A stretch of DNA of 64,000 bases from contig NW_025407844.1 in assembly GCF_003324165.1 (NCBI RefSeq), positions 602,073 to 666,072 on the forward strand, in the 5' to 3' direction. A program made the translations under genes and the position numbers. The notes beneath the pieces were generated by a model. That model was not told the origin of the DNA and did not search any database. It worked only from the letters and a program-made list of their open reading frames with translations. Below, in pieces: positions 21,201-30,776 of this stretch (the first letter of the stretch is position 1; the number at the start of each line of letters is the position of its first letter). Source of the stretch: Naegleria lovaniensis. Lineage: Eukaryota > Heterolobosea > Eutetramitea > Acrasida > Naegleriidae.

Positions 21201-24014
21201 AAACTTGTTCGATTTATCAAACAAAATGGAAACAAGTATGGAAACGAAGCAAACATACCAATCAAATACTTGTTGACCTACAAATTATTAGATGCAGATG
21301 CAAACGCTTCGTTTGCTTCTACTCTTCGAGAAATCAAAGTTCAAAACACAGATTTAGGATCTTCAGAAGACATTTTAAGATCTTCATTTGTTCGATTTAA
21401 AGAATCGATTGAATTGGTGAACAAACATATTGCACAAGTGTCTGATGATTCCAAGATCATCAAAGTCGATGACGACGTCGACTATGTGTCACATCCTCAA
21501 GCATCCAAGATTTATCTCAAGTTTGCACTATTTTGTGATAATCTTTTGAAGCAACGCTTGAATCAAACTGATGATGACGAAGATATTATTTTAACAAGAG
21601 ATCAACAACATAGTTCACTTCCTTCTAATGATCAATTAGCCAATTATATTGTTGAAAATCTCATGAACAGTATGAAATATTTCAACAAGGAAGCAAGAGA
21701 TCGATTCCCACGTTTATTAGAATTATTAGAAAAATATCCAACCACAAGAAGTGTCTTTTCCAAATTTGTACCTTCAACTTGTACGTTACAAATTCCAAGT
21801 TGGATGTTTATCACATGGATTTCACAATTATTGGCTCACCTAACAGGACCAGAGGGAGAATGTCTAGTTCCAATATTAATTTCCATTGCTGAAAACTATC
21901 CACAGTCCTTATATTATCCATTGAATATCAGTGCAGATGAAATTATTGATTCTTACGAAAAAGGAAATACCACTATTACTCGCAAAGTGTTGGAAGGTAT
22001 CAAAATTATGAGACAAAAAGTGAAAAACCCACTCATTGAAACATTTATTTATTCTCTCAAAAAGTTGAATTATCCAGAATTACGATTCAAAGCATTCATG
22101 GATGACATTAAGGAAATTATGAAATCAAAAAATTACAAGTCAGAAAATAGTCGAAAGAAAGATATCAAATCCAAATGGGAAGAATGCTATGATGATGTTT
22201 TTGATCCCAATGCTCCTCATATTGGCGTTTACAATGTAAGATTTGCCAAAAATTGGGCTCCAGCCATCAAGAAGGACTTTGGAGGACGTGACGGTGAAAA
22301 ATTGTTAAAAATGGATGAAAAGACGTTTGAAAGTTCCTATTTATCAAAATTCAAAAAGATGAAAGAAACGAAAGGAGCTTTACAACATGGCAAGACGAAA
22401 CTTGAATACTTTTCTAAATGGATGCTTGATTTCCATCAATCGTCATCTTCATTGAATATGAATCATTCAATGTCCTCCTCTTCGGATTCTTCTCATCAAC
22501 ATTTCATTGAACTACCTGGACAATATATTGATAACATTGGAAAGGCAGCTTCTTCCTTAATGTTAGGAACATTATCCATGAATACGAACTATCCCAATAT
22601 GCAACCACCAAATTTGGACGATCATGTAAGAATTATTAGTTTCGATCCAACGTTGTTGACCATGTCTTCGATGAGAAAACCCAAACGTTTAAAGATTCAT
22701 GGTTCAGACGAAAAGGATTATGCATTCCTTGTGAAAGGAGGAGAAGATTTACGTCAAGATCAAAGAATTCAACAACTTTTCCATGTCATGAATAATATTT
22801 TAGATCAAGATGCTAATTGTAAACAACGAGAATTATCCATTCGAATGTATAAGGTCATTCCAATGAGCACCGAAGTTGGAATTATTGAATGGGTCGATAA
22901 TACCATGCCATTAAAGGCAATTATTGAAGAACAATTGAATAAGGAATCTGGAACCAAAGATCAAGAAGTATTGAAACACATTTCTTCAACCATTCATTTG
23001 AAAATGATGGAAAAATTAGCAGGAAATCATCCCGAATTGAATTTATATCAAAAATATATTTTATCTTATCAGAAAGCAAATCAAGATAGTTTAACACAAG
23101 TCATGGATGAGCAATACAAGACGATTAATCCAGATTTATTGAGAAATGGATTGAGATCATTGGCAATTTCTAATGAAGCTTACTTCACGATTAGAAATCG
23201 ATTTGCCAAGTCACTTGCCACTTTCTCTATTTGTTCATACATTTTAGGAATTGGAGATCGTCACTTGGAAAACTTCCTTGTGGATTATTCGAGTGGATCT
23301 TTGATTGGAATTGACTTTGGACATGCCTTTGGAAGTGCTACTGAAATTTTGCCAGTTCCTGAACTCGTTCCTTTCCGATTGACACGTCAATTGTTGGCTG
23401 TGTTTTCACCCATTTCGACGACTTTGGATGATTTTTCAAATGAAAATGTTGGAACAGGTCTTTTGTTTGAAAGTATGGTTCATTGCATGCGAGCATTACA
23501 TAATCATAGACATATTTTGTTAAATACCATGGATGTATTTATTAAGGAGCCACTTGTTGATTGGTTGAAGAATGCAAAGAAAAATCCACAATTTTATCAG
23601 AGTATGATGATGCAAGAAGGTGGTACTAGTAGCACGACTAGTTATGGATTGAGTGACAATGCATTGAGTGGTGGTTCGTCATCATCCTCGGCAGCTGTTT
23701 CACAGACTGAAAGCAATAGTGAAGTCTCTCTCATGAAATGGTATCCACAACGGAAAGTGGAATTGGCCAAAATGAAATTGGAATTGGCAAATCCAAAAGT
23801 TATTTTCAAGAGCGATGTTCAGGCCAATCCTTGCATTAAGAAGGGAATTAAATATGTCGAGAGAGCCATTGAGGGAGATGCCGAGATTAATAAGAGAGCC
23901 AAGGTTGGAGAAGTGTGCTCGAGTGTGAAAGAACAAGTCGAATGTTTGATCGATATGGCTACCGATGTCAAGATCTTGGGAAGAACCTATATTGGTTGGG
24001 CAGCTCAATTTTAA
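12231..24014 (+). CDS. PRKDC: DNA-PKcs, remainder: HEAT repeats, FAT, PI3K-like kinase, FATC
   Basis: 3927 codons continuing the same protein; the rejoined host protein would be 4665 aa, somewhat longer than the animal enzyme. The first coding ATG after the insertion is at 12294. Helical repeats and the DNA-PKcs-specific central region are followed by a FAT region (~19.4-21.9 kb) and a kinase domain from ~22.6 kb. The kinase signatures are intact: the ATP lysine in AFLVKGGEDLRQDQR (22734), the catalytic GIGDRHLENF (Asp at 23256) and IDFGHAFGSA (Asp at 23313). FATC is the final ~30 residues, ending LGRTYIGWAAQF. The intact DRH and DFG rule out TRRAP/Tra1, the pseudokinase I considered first. 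VPELVPFRLTRQ and FIKEPLVDW are DNA-PKcs hallmarks. There are no introns. Because a transposon lies upstream, this allele probably cannot make full-length protein unless the element is absent from the other allele or excises. Confidence 0.92.
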   Translation: MFSKLVVEKSIQYPYISGFYKMLSVAMKISDKYDYFENINDKSTIMKSSSTIVKQESQSLLAENAAQMTDEEVEDDEILMKKLFIVDYNTKVICYQLLLKFVKDNVIQRLHEFKGELLTSCIKFVLSMPKSFIDLKYWVHPLQLSFELGLSYLPLANIGLEAIEYWLKVLPRSELVEKCFPKVLPKLDPYLMVKHNNSIGVSGDDNDVDAEVSDISKLLKGQTKTSIRKTNDNTTQAKNKLSSFDKTPLKKVQLGIIRLLGKIGGDNANILNKAENSHANDDIIITWDTEPRVKFSMPFRDVKMELFFDPVLPRITELAEKSSDRQTKIAACEFLHSIVLYMVGKNAYSPQARQRAQEIQMKQQEEDEKRKNKQDSSINDEESTVVVSSDPTPYYKIYEKLFPVLLRLSVDTEQVTKQLFEPLMFQLVHWLTQNMQYENKETMALLDSIIDSMSNTTDGALRDQCALLLNEFLKWSVKHDRDKKYINVKSLFQRLYSNIHHPNLFKRLGAVIAFNSMYKSFREVDALVQRHVLDWLHNVIISLKIIDNDSEILENQKTSHSSSNSTGIIEKSIQLIGHIERIVVQKSSLLISEMDRRIHTTLADCVDWIFMQCGNGERICREQCMRLFPTLCMLLPGFDTDDGPRRWIHAKFKSDESSVLRVVDVPSSYIPSYGGSIKVKSEKEEKKVNIALSTTATANDISYFEKVMVWLQKLEASFDCLYWLFNHKFLYPHQLFNLEKEHDELNLENKRASSSGSRATNYKKRKTTDDNDMLDDDGEVRVIEDEQEHVASTSCSIIGHIYNFIEKFALKKTSESFILISSSDSEKYIHRKTSTLFKLLNFFGLMLDKYPSSLLSQKVTEKENILENTKFLTLLFLCILTPSKQGFNTNQEEVQTMLPRLTRKILESIVTYSKHTANGSAIIAKCKKILNDMLSQLVEKHIHQLDFTKSVKLNMDDYTFMFRGIRLLHKLDYLDDDALRPHYSSKNEFGKKILDKLFNQHFDPLMGPVNVIICKEMLQMCFEFSIDVDHLLDMVTNTTASSSADNILSKKLSQIDSSYQIAGDEGSSAEHHSKQPHRVKPTTKGAQFYKIFHSEIDTYISEHLDVFSKALLTRIANIPSLKDQHELNHHFLFDVILSVSLKFLRLPSSKKDKKSIFVQHVLDSLKPVLEKCKNTTDDDYKIKTMSLIERLFALDATLILQHAIYQEAIIEFLLTCLKIKRDDSSRTSESESPSNLFDLKLKAIRILPVIFKNSLLSSEKDEVKEKFKGELAPILNQIKKIVIDDFPLNYEEIEVESSEYDDHVSLLEDLLFALQGSDSVEVLEQILPLYRWKNHPIQERMTQSLKSLFGKFTNEKLLKAANSCLETFYKESLPIDIRRQVIQWVCLTCLTHMPERVLIQFFEDNIQRLMKSIAKPTALSEESSNPNIDELDTDSVKALFVTRTCCYNLLEAMYRLLPATAVKEFINNKYCEKTANSSQLTGKELTEKVMRSSFAARSWKLNDQEFKLLGHDLLLDFRTSAFNVLAGGVKCTQTQEKFYTGFLFKEKEDDLWENIVNLDCHYNFEIETNFAFHRKAVDELRVDSNQKKIESHAGTHRKPGELQIGYLSSQYLSDSSLSSSLPIASNFFIPGSKYAEEAILNNSSEEEASSNKPQDVGSTSSTSNDSNTNSTLEMDEINANPCMSAVLRTIDHMVSIFKYPGVSSDASSVTSTTTQTMPSWMGEMHKKLNNDSTHRNIKLFICKVIINRPNVFEPFAKHFFEPIVKLILREEEEQKQSEDVSTRGINYFIRDLLILLLRWKDVSPHKSALTKDLASKLLAFMFKNCAHQKKVILRSNLELIKLMVEKWREAMTINKTIILGWLCHDESKSSAKLARTTGLQLLGIMIANDIPIYMTETDSNLGVNEEQFYEKILDNLSFKNKDVYEAAAEISGMILKSLSNSKTHSNDSVKLFEKLLLARCLGILQKMQYDRFLNCLYKIGIHDTGFIDNFLPTKILDILPNLYGVYKKTALQLISWRAEHITDLYTSLKPFIRQHLQHKDEPTQLLTLQIVYQLVKAIPKDDVMHFMEIITTHINTSDAQMIATFSEPCREKYYDILIWLFDNRPTEFRSDEMIRTELLKAMNDPSEDIRKKMLIFWDHESRLSNESLRRLEQSFTLLFSQNLGDKWLQFSSYLILQLLHRSPDFSDTNAIFSESLSNCVFKEYKIDTSWQHRSLPLTATSIVLGSGVSIGSSSKKGHGTVQSYASLPYESLALEDPYATLSQSQQVPATIGVGMVKATQTPQFTPTQYATETLKDILSAPSMSQTSLLFTPFKSVTSNNAQGNSADTTGGNSATAAGGASGATSESFQGPYLRRRFLKLKENTMTQYQARRAVRLKREKEAWETRQKIAKKNKITMYRKYRTGELPDIQIALKEIITPLQALCLYDVNVSKHLFVSVFSSLYPNIAQKLDEKQAETLKNNIHTTFNQMLKQSGDSSVLMSALMTLCLEILDLQSPKFNILSPKLVRSVSMQSFNVELGILLLESLIENNAIDSGNDEDMIDQDRDMRAYIDAWIELGKLYKSIDEEDVVRSIFEYHVAQQENTKRALSEELAGRYNSALKIYGQGLQDWDAGWKSHDTPPLEEEVVFWREQKLECLKKMNQWDTVLQEVVSDLKRMTKSENITNDESSLIQEKIWQSENSDKLLSLFLDSNLKLKERWSALQHFIEVAMSSNTKRDILESKFCDRLSFLSLFIQQYEKAKSYIVDSYAEFLQSWSSLSPLAKTGRHIYLQKLQPLVEIEEFIDLWQSQMNMKPKKLIQLLQTWKSRYPSSYIDDMNTWDNVVTNRNFMYDLISQNLENFIEKDQPKLSLSGKSSSLRPLTSSLLGDDPTTTLLLSAGSLSQQDYVVGATSTGSSILTMDSESLSKSIAREKAIMYLTVTKAARKQKNNTVAQSYLKIAQGCSKNLLTSDSNSSDAIAFDFEFFKSLVKLLKIKATSKGSTTADTVSVFEKLVRFIKQNGNKYGNEANIPIKYLLTYKLLDADANASFASTLREIKVQNTDLGSSEDILRSSFVRFKESIELVNKHIAQVSDDSKIIKVDDDVDYVSHPQASKIYLKFALFCDNLLKQRLNQTDDDEDIILTRDQQHSSLPSNDQLANYIVENLMNSMKYFNKEARDRFPRLLELLEKYPTTRSVFSKFVPSTCTLQIPSWMFITWISQLLAHLTGPEGECLVPILISIAENYPQSLYYPLNISADEIIDSYEKGNTTITRKVLEGIKIMRQKVKNPLIETFIYSLKKLNYPELRFKAFMDDIKEIMKSKNYKSENSRKKDIKSKWEECYDDVFDPNAPHIGVYNVRFAKNWAPAIKKDFGGRDGEKLLKMDEKTFESSYLSKFKKMKETKGALQHGKTKLEYFSKWMLDFHQSSSSLNMNHSMSSSSDSSHQHFIELPGQYIDNIGKAASSLMLGTLSMNTNYPNMQPPNLDDHVRIISFDPTLLTMSSMRKPKRLKIHGSDEKDYAFLVKGGEDLRQDQRIQQLFHVMNNILDQDANCKQRELSIRMYKVIPMSTEVGIIEWVDNTMPLKAIIEEQLNKESGTKDQEVLKHISSTIHLKMMEKLAGNHPELNLYQKYILSYQKANQDSLTQVMDEQYKTINPDLLRNGLRSLAISNEAYFTIRNRFAKSLATFSICSYILGIGDRHLENFLVDYSSGSLIGIDFGHAFGSATEILPVPELVPFRLTRQLLAVFSPISTTLDDFSNENVGTGLLFESMVHCMRALHNHRHILLNTMDVFIKEPLVDWLKNAKKNPQFYQSMMMQEGGTSSTTSYGLSDNALSGGSSSSSAAVSQTESNSEVSLMKWYPQRKVELAKMKLELANPKVIFKSDVQANPCIKKGIKYVERAIEGDAEINKRAKVGEVCSSVKEQVECLIDMATDVKILGRTYIGWAAQF

Positions 24015-24080
24015 TTCTTGAAAGATCATTCTTGTGTACTTTTTATACATGCTAATGATGGATGATCACTATTAAAATGT

Positions 24081-27000
24081 TTACATTGAATCAGCCTCAC
24101 CAATCATCATATCTTCGTTGGTGGCGCTACTGGACTTAGTTCTAATGATGGTGTCGCTTTCGCTGACTAATTGGTTGGCGTTGATAGGAAGAGGGTTTTT
24201 GTGATGTCGATCGAAGAGTAAATATGTCTGTGTAATTCCCTTTCCCTTGACTTCAAAGCAAAACTCGAGTGTCAATATGAATAACAAACAGATAAAAGTA
24301 CTCACCTTCTATACGCCGTTCTTCAAATTCAAAGCCCAAATCATAAACTCGCTCATAGGTGGACCTTGAACATTGTACTCTTCCAGGTTTACTGTGATGA
24401 TAAGGGAAGTTAATTAATGGTATTAATGGTTATTAAGCAACTACCTACCTTGTAGACTCCTAAAAATTATGTGTGACATTAAAATAAACATCACCAAAGA
24501 ATACTTACCATTCTACTAGCAACATTAATGGTATCTCCCCACATATCTAAAAAAAATTGTCAGCATTTCTGCACAACACTCTGCAACCACTTACCATAAG
24601 CAAACTTCTTAGTTCCAATTACACCTCCTACCACAGGTCCTGTATTGATTCCAATACGAATATTAAGGTAGTTTGGATTGTTCGTGGTGTCTTGTGCAAA
24701 AACATGGTTATGGTTGTAATCATGAACAACAGTGAATACGTCTATGGCAAAACGCAGCACTCGTTCAGGATGGTCTGAAGTGGAGTTGTTATGAATACCT
24801 CCAACACAAAAGTAGGCGTCACCACTTATTGAATAAAAAGATGGTGTAAAATCAGTCAAACGAACATAACAAAACTTACATTGTTTTGATTTTTTCTAAA
24901 TGATACTTGTCAGTGAGAGCATCAAAGCCTGCACAAATTAATAAGTGTGAAAAATATCCATAGGTTAGGATTCATCAACAAAGAACTGATATATACATAC
25001 CATTGACAATAGTATTTAGCATCTTTACCAAATCTGTTGCATTGAGTACAGAGCTCATGCTGGTGAAACCGACCCTAAGAAAAAGTATTCGTGTTGATCT
25101 GTGTTTAACTGTCAGTTGAAACTACTTACATATCACTGAAAAAACATGAAACATCATTGAACTTTTCTGCGATAAATGTCTCACCACTCTTCAAGCGATT
25201 ACCGACAGCTTCTGGAAGAATGTTCAGCAAGAGAGAATCTGACTTTTTCTTTTCTTCCTCCAAGAGCATGTTTTGCTTCTTTTCAGGAGTAATATCCTTT
25301 ATGAAGCACACCACTACAGTTTCATTACCCATATTGCTCGCAAATACGTTGATTTTTGCTGGGAATTTGGTTTGATTCTTTCTAATACAATCTAATTCCA
25401 ATGACTCTCCAGCTGCGTTGTTATTGTTTGTTTGACTAGAAATTAACACAGAGTCAATAACCTTTTTAAGCTTGACATGGCTAGATTCATCGAAAAGAGT
25501 ATATATGGACAAACCAAATACATCACTCTTCTTGTATCCAAAGGATCGTTCTGCAGATGGATTGAAAATTGTAACTTCAGCTTGAGAGTTACAAAGAACG
25601 GCTCCGTCCTATAAGGTATGAAAAAATTGGAACATGGTGTTTTTGACAATGCTTCATACAGTACCAAATAACAACTACGTACCACAGCTGCGTTCAAAAT
25701 ACTTCTAACATGGGAATCCTCGTTAACCATAAGATCTGCACTTCTACGTTTTCTCACCTTTAAAATGTCTGTAACTCTTCCAGGTAAAGTCTTAAATAGC
25801 ACAAAATTCTTTAGCTCTTCATTTTCCTCCAATACTTCATGTGAAAAATAGTTCAACATCATTCTTAAATGGCGGTATTCTTCCCAGAAAGAGCCCATTG
25901 ATTTTGCAGTGAAATATATTGCAAGTATCAGGGTAATAAAACCGACTAATGCAAAAACAATTGTAATTGCAATGGACGGAGAGGATGTAAATCCAGAGTA
26001 TAAATCGACCATACGTTCAATTTTGTGAGATATTAAATCAATGTCATCATATAGTTTGGTGAGCCAATCGTAAATAATTAAGCTTGTGAATTTGTCAGAA
26101 TTATAATAAACATCCTCATTAAACTTTGCCGAAGAGCTTGTAACGCTAGTAATAAGATCATCTACGCCAGTACAATCCGTTGAGTTTGAAGAATTACCAG
26201 AATTGCCACACGTTCCCATGATCAAATCATCAATTTCAGGATACTTTCCAAGAAGTTTGAAGTAATTATTTTCTGCTGTTCCAAACAGTAATGAATACCA
26301 TGATACTTGAATTAAGCCTGCAAGATCCTTATGATCAGTATGGAATTTGCTTAATTCTCGATCAGATGTAAGTCTCTTATCGCTCAAGTAAAAATTTTCG
26401 GTAAAATTTGGAGATTTAAAAACAAAAATTTCACCCAGGCGAAGACCTATTCTTTGTGCTGTCATCATTGCATTAACACTGAATTGAATATTCTGAATAG
26501 CTAAAGATGAACTATCAGAGTTGATGACTGTCTCAACAAAGAAGAGAGTAACACAAATAGCAGTGATTGATATCATCGTAATTACCAATATAGATATCGC
26601 GTTAGAGGGTTTGAAAATCATGGCTACAATGCCTTCAGCACCAATTTGAACGTCTTCATCTACCTTACTTTCCAACTTGTGATAAATCTTTCCTACTTTA
26701 TCCTTGGAAAGATGTTTGCCCATTAATCTGACAGAATCAGTAATGGTTGTGAGGTTATACCTAGTAAATGCAATAACTGAGAATGCGCAGAAAATGTATA
26801 GCGCCGTGCTTGCAACGTAGTAGCCAAGAAATATCGTTCTAAAAGTGGAAGACTTTTCCTTATTTCTACTCAAGTATTCAGAACAAAACTTTTCATATGA
26901 AGCTGAAAAGTTAATTCTGTTCATGTAAAGAAACATAAAGTTGTAGTCGGTTACCGAGTTTTTGAATTCTGCATCACTATAGCGTAAAAAACTGTTACAT

Positions 27001-29738
27001 GATTTGATAAGAGACTTGGTAATTTCAGCAATTGTAGAATTTCTAGTTGTTGAATAGCCAGTGTAAGTGGCTTCTGTTGCGTTGGAATACAGAAGGATTG
27101 GCTCAGTAACGAATCTAGAGCTTCTCGTATAGTCTGCCCTTACATTTTCAGAAAATGATGAAGTTGACATACTCAAAGTATATAGGTTTTGCAATTTTGT
27201 GCATTCTTCTTTTAGGTTTTGTCTGTTAGAAATATCCCACAGAGGTACCTTTCCAACAATTTCGTCGTGTATTTGTTTGTAACGAACGTATCTCAATAAG
27301 CCCAATGGCGATGAAGAAGGTAAACAAACATCGTTTGACATGTGAATATCTTCAGTTACACCTGTAGAAAAAACGAGGCCGAGTATTAAGCCTACCGCTA
27401 AGCACACTAACGAGCCAACTGCAAAAATGACAAATGTGACACATTGAGGTTTGTTATACATTGATGATCTTAATGCTGTCCTGAACAGAAATTCCTTCTT
27501 TTGTTGTGCGGTTGCAGCATTTTCTTCTACACCCTCGAATTTTTCATTTTCATAGTCCAAGTCGTCCATTCGGCTAACTGAAAAACCTTGTTTTTGAGTG
27601 TCAACCTTCTCGAAATATCCTCGGTTGTCATCGTCCTCTGGTTGACCGCCATACATGCTGGTAGTTGAAGGATTAATAGGCACAGGTACAACTCTATTAA
27701 TATGCGTAGTGGTTGGGTACTTGGATTTTGTCAAGGTCTTTTGAAGCTGGTGTCTTCTGTTAATTGCTTCTTCTTCTTCAATAATATTTGCCTCTTGATA
27801 CATTTCTTGTGCTTTCTCTGGATCAAATTTATAATCTTCAATAAATCGTGCGTATGACCTGATAACTGTTTTCTCGTTACTGTAATTAGAAAGCAGAATA
27901 TCATATGTACTTTGGCAAGATGATACGAGGTTTGATATCTTTCTGTTAATATTCTCAATTTTAACAATATCAAGTGATTCATTGACCATTTCCTTCCAAA
28001 AAGCCTTGTGTAATAGTAAAATAAGTTCTTGCTTTTTCTCTAGTATAGATATAATATTCTTAATTTCCATAATATTCTTTCCAGATAAATCTTCTCCACT
28101 CAAAAACTCAATCTCTTTGGTTCTTTGGGTAACCACGAACTTTTTCATCATGTTTTTCTTCAGCTTGACCACTTTTCTCAGAATACCTCCTGCCAATATT
28201 ACACTAGTAAAGTTGGGCAAGTAATAAGCAACCACGATTGCAGAGGTTACTAAAATATCAACGTTATTGGCGCTCTTTTGAGATGACACTCCTTTAATGA
28301 GAGAAAGTGAAATGTCAACATCGGAGACTGGTGCTTCATTGGAAATGCTTTGTTTTCCAGACTTCATTGAAAACTTGAGAAATAAATTAAAATTTCGTAG
28401 TTTTCCTTCTTTCTCAAATTTTTGATAAATATTGGAAGCTTCTCTCTCGATTGGGGTTTTTGTTGCTGCTAGCTGACTCAACTCAAATGAGCTTTTTAGA
28501 ACATTGATGATAGAGCTTCGAATGGAATTGTACAAGATGCCAATATAAATCTCTGAGGCTACAATTCCAATAACGAAAGCAATGACAATAAGTCCCAAAG
28601 TTAGCCCCATCATACCAAGTCCAAATTCCCAATCCTTATTGTTGGTTGCGACGAGTGCACTAACCAAAAATCCAATGGAGCCACCGACTCTTGCAGTTAA
28701 AAAACCAAAAAATATCGAGTTTTCAATCTTTCTGAAAAAAGGGAGAACATATAAATGATATACAAGGAAGAGTAAACTCAATGCCAGATAAATGACAGGT
28801 TTAACAACAGGATACGTGGAAGGAATTGCTGAGACCAATATGATGTATAGGCATTGTGTAATAAGGAAAGGATAATAGTAAAAAACAAAATCAGTGGAAA
28901 ATACATTCTTACTGCTAGGGTTGTCTTCGGTCATGGAAACTGCTGAAATAAAGAGTATTACTAGTAGCACAATAAGGAAAATGGCAGACAATGCTATGAG
29001 AACAGAGTTTAAAGCTCCATAACAAGCAACAGTAGGGTGACGAGCAAGTACTTGTACTGGTCTTTCCGACCCAGGTAGCAAGATGGAAGATGCATAATTG
29101 CAATCAAAGAAGGCTCCAATCACATAACAAAAAATGAAACTAGTAATGGTGACAAAACCATGAATAACTCGAAGTGCAAGCTTTAGCCGCTTCCAATGCT
29201 TATTTGCTAACAAGCTTGCTCTATATCCTATTGCCAGTATCACAATGTATGCAGTCAAAATAGCTATATAGACAAAGAAAATAGCAATGATAGCTTCATA
29301 TGATACCAGGCTCAGGGAAAGCGTAACTGGATAGTTGAGAGCACGAAACACCCATGTTGAATACTCTCCCCATTGATATTCTCTCTCAGCTAGCGCTGGA
29401 AGAAAGAGCATGGTCCATATCCAGTACAAGTTCACGAACAAATTGTAAACAAATCCATACCAATTGGTAGCGTGAATCTTGGTCTTGACTTGGATGCTTA
29501 GGAGGAAATTGGTGGCTGATTCTTCAATAGAGTTCCACAATGTTGCTCCTTCGTCGAGTAATGAGGCTGCACCTGTAGCTGTTAGAGATGTTTGCTGATC
29601 AGCGGAGAGAACAGAAGCTGCCCTACCAGCGGCTGCAATACCATTTGCAAAATTTTGAGATTGTGAGGAGTGTATTTGAGGGGTATCGTCTACCTCCACT
29701 GAGCAGCTTCCGTTACTTGCAATGGAATGAGTGGTCAT
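24081..29738 (-). CDS. Multi-pass membrane adenylate cyclase with PAS domain (nine exons)
   Basis: 1730 aa in nine exons: 29738-25683, 25608-25130, 25074-25001, 24928-24880, 24824-24595, 24546-24509, 24459-24449 (11 nt), 24391-24306, 24250-24081. Every junction has GT..AG and the phases sum exactly. The first ~1350 residues hold two membrane blocks: about ten hydrophobic segments near residues 90-430, then TMs around the segments at 27.4 kb, 26.8 kb, 26.55 kb and 25.95 kb. A PAS domain follows (ILNAAV/DGAVLCNSQAEVTIFNPSAERSFGY). The class III cyclase domain has both metal Asp residues (CFFSDMVGFT and KTIGDAYFCV), the adenine-specifying Lys (LEKIKTIGD) and Asp (FAYDMWGDT), and the Asn/Arg pair (INVASRM), so ATP is the likely substrate. 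Large cyclase families with PAS domains are typical of Naegleria. The ligand is unknown. Confidence 0.85.
24449..24459 (-). other. 11-nt exon of the adenylate cyclase
   Basis: The minus strand reads GAGTCTACAAG, preceded by TTTTTAG and followed by GTAGGTAG. Including it gives the conserved cyclase stretch RMESTSKPGRVQCS; skipping it breaks phase and loses EST. Confidence 0.85.
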
Positions 29739-30776
29739 GTCAATTAATTGGAGGTGAGATAGTGATATTGCGTTTAGAGAGGTTATGTTCGTTTTTCAAT
29801 GATAGATTTGTAAGTTCAATAGCAGAGGTTATGAGTATAGTTTTTTCTATTCCTTAGGGTTATTAGTGTATGAACATCAATTAAGACAGTCTTGTTCTTT
29901 GTAAATATATATGAAAATACAGTACGACTATATGATGAATCAATGAATAAATCGTGATGATGAGAAGCGGTAAAAATAATTTCCCGTTTGCACACTCTGA
30001 GGCTGATGATGATGGTGAGGTAGAGGGAGGATACGATCACACACGCGAGGGAGGAATTGTTAAGGTTTTTTTGTGAGTGAGCCTCTCGATGTGAGCCTTT
30101 ACTTAACCGCCAAACGAAATGTTCTCTACCACCACCTTCCTTTTTGAACAAGGCAACTACGGAAGTGTTCTTTTTCATTGTTCAGGCTGAATCGCGAAAC
30201 AGAAATTTCCTTTTACAAACTCAGCGAAGTGTGTTAATCAAAGAAAACAAAGTTCCATAACAAAAGAGAGGCAAATCGACGCGAGAATAATTTTGAATGA
30301 AATGAAAATAATTATAATAATAATTTTGCGGTAACGATAGGATCATATCTCATGGTCAGATGATCATGCTCGTTACTACACCATCATGTGTACACATGTA
30401 ATTTAATTCCATCTTTCAGGTTGCTTGATGTTCCACACCATAGTACTGAGAACGAGTGCAACAAAAATTTTTTTGTTTGTGTCAAGTGACTTTCAACAGA
30501 TGGGCGAATTATCTTTTGTGTATCACAAATTGGTGTATTGTAATGTTCAAACAATACAATGATTTTCACTGAGCTGATATCTCTGGAATATACAGAGATT
30601 TATTGATACGACCGCAATCAGAGAGTGATACAAAACCGTTTATTTTGTCTCATTTGGAAACGAGGCTCGAATAAAATACAGCACCCAAACGAGAACCTTG
30701 AACAAAAAAAACGCTCTCGGTAACGACCACCAACGTTCACCATCATCGTCCGTGGGAGCTCACCAATTCAGCAGCA
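29739..30776. other. Divergent intergenic region, no supported gene
   Basis: About 1 kb between the starts of the cyclase (minus) and the potassium transporter (plus). It should contain both promoters and 5' UTRs. A 120-codon minus-strand frame with ATG (30178-29816) exists, but its composition is unlike a protein and I recognise nothing in it. No RNA gene is evident. Confidence 0.5.

Noticed and set aside
6125-24014. TRRAP/Tra1 as the identity of the giant PIKK
   Set aside because: TRRAP is a pseudokinase. This protein has intact DRH and DFG and DNA-PKcs-type stretches (FLVKGGEDLRQDQR, VPELVPFRLTRQ, final LGR-x-Y-x-GW).
29816-30178. 120-aa protein upstream of the cyclase
   Set aside because: It lies in the divergent promoter region and has irregular composition, no recognised motif and no splice or context support.
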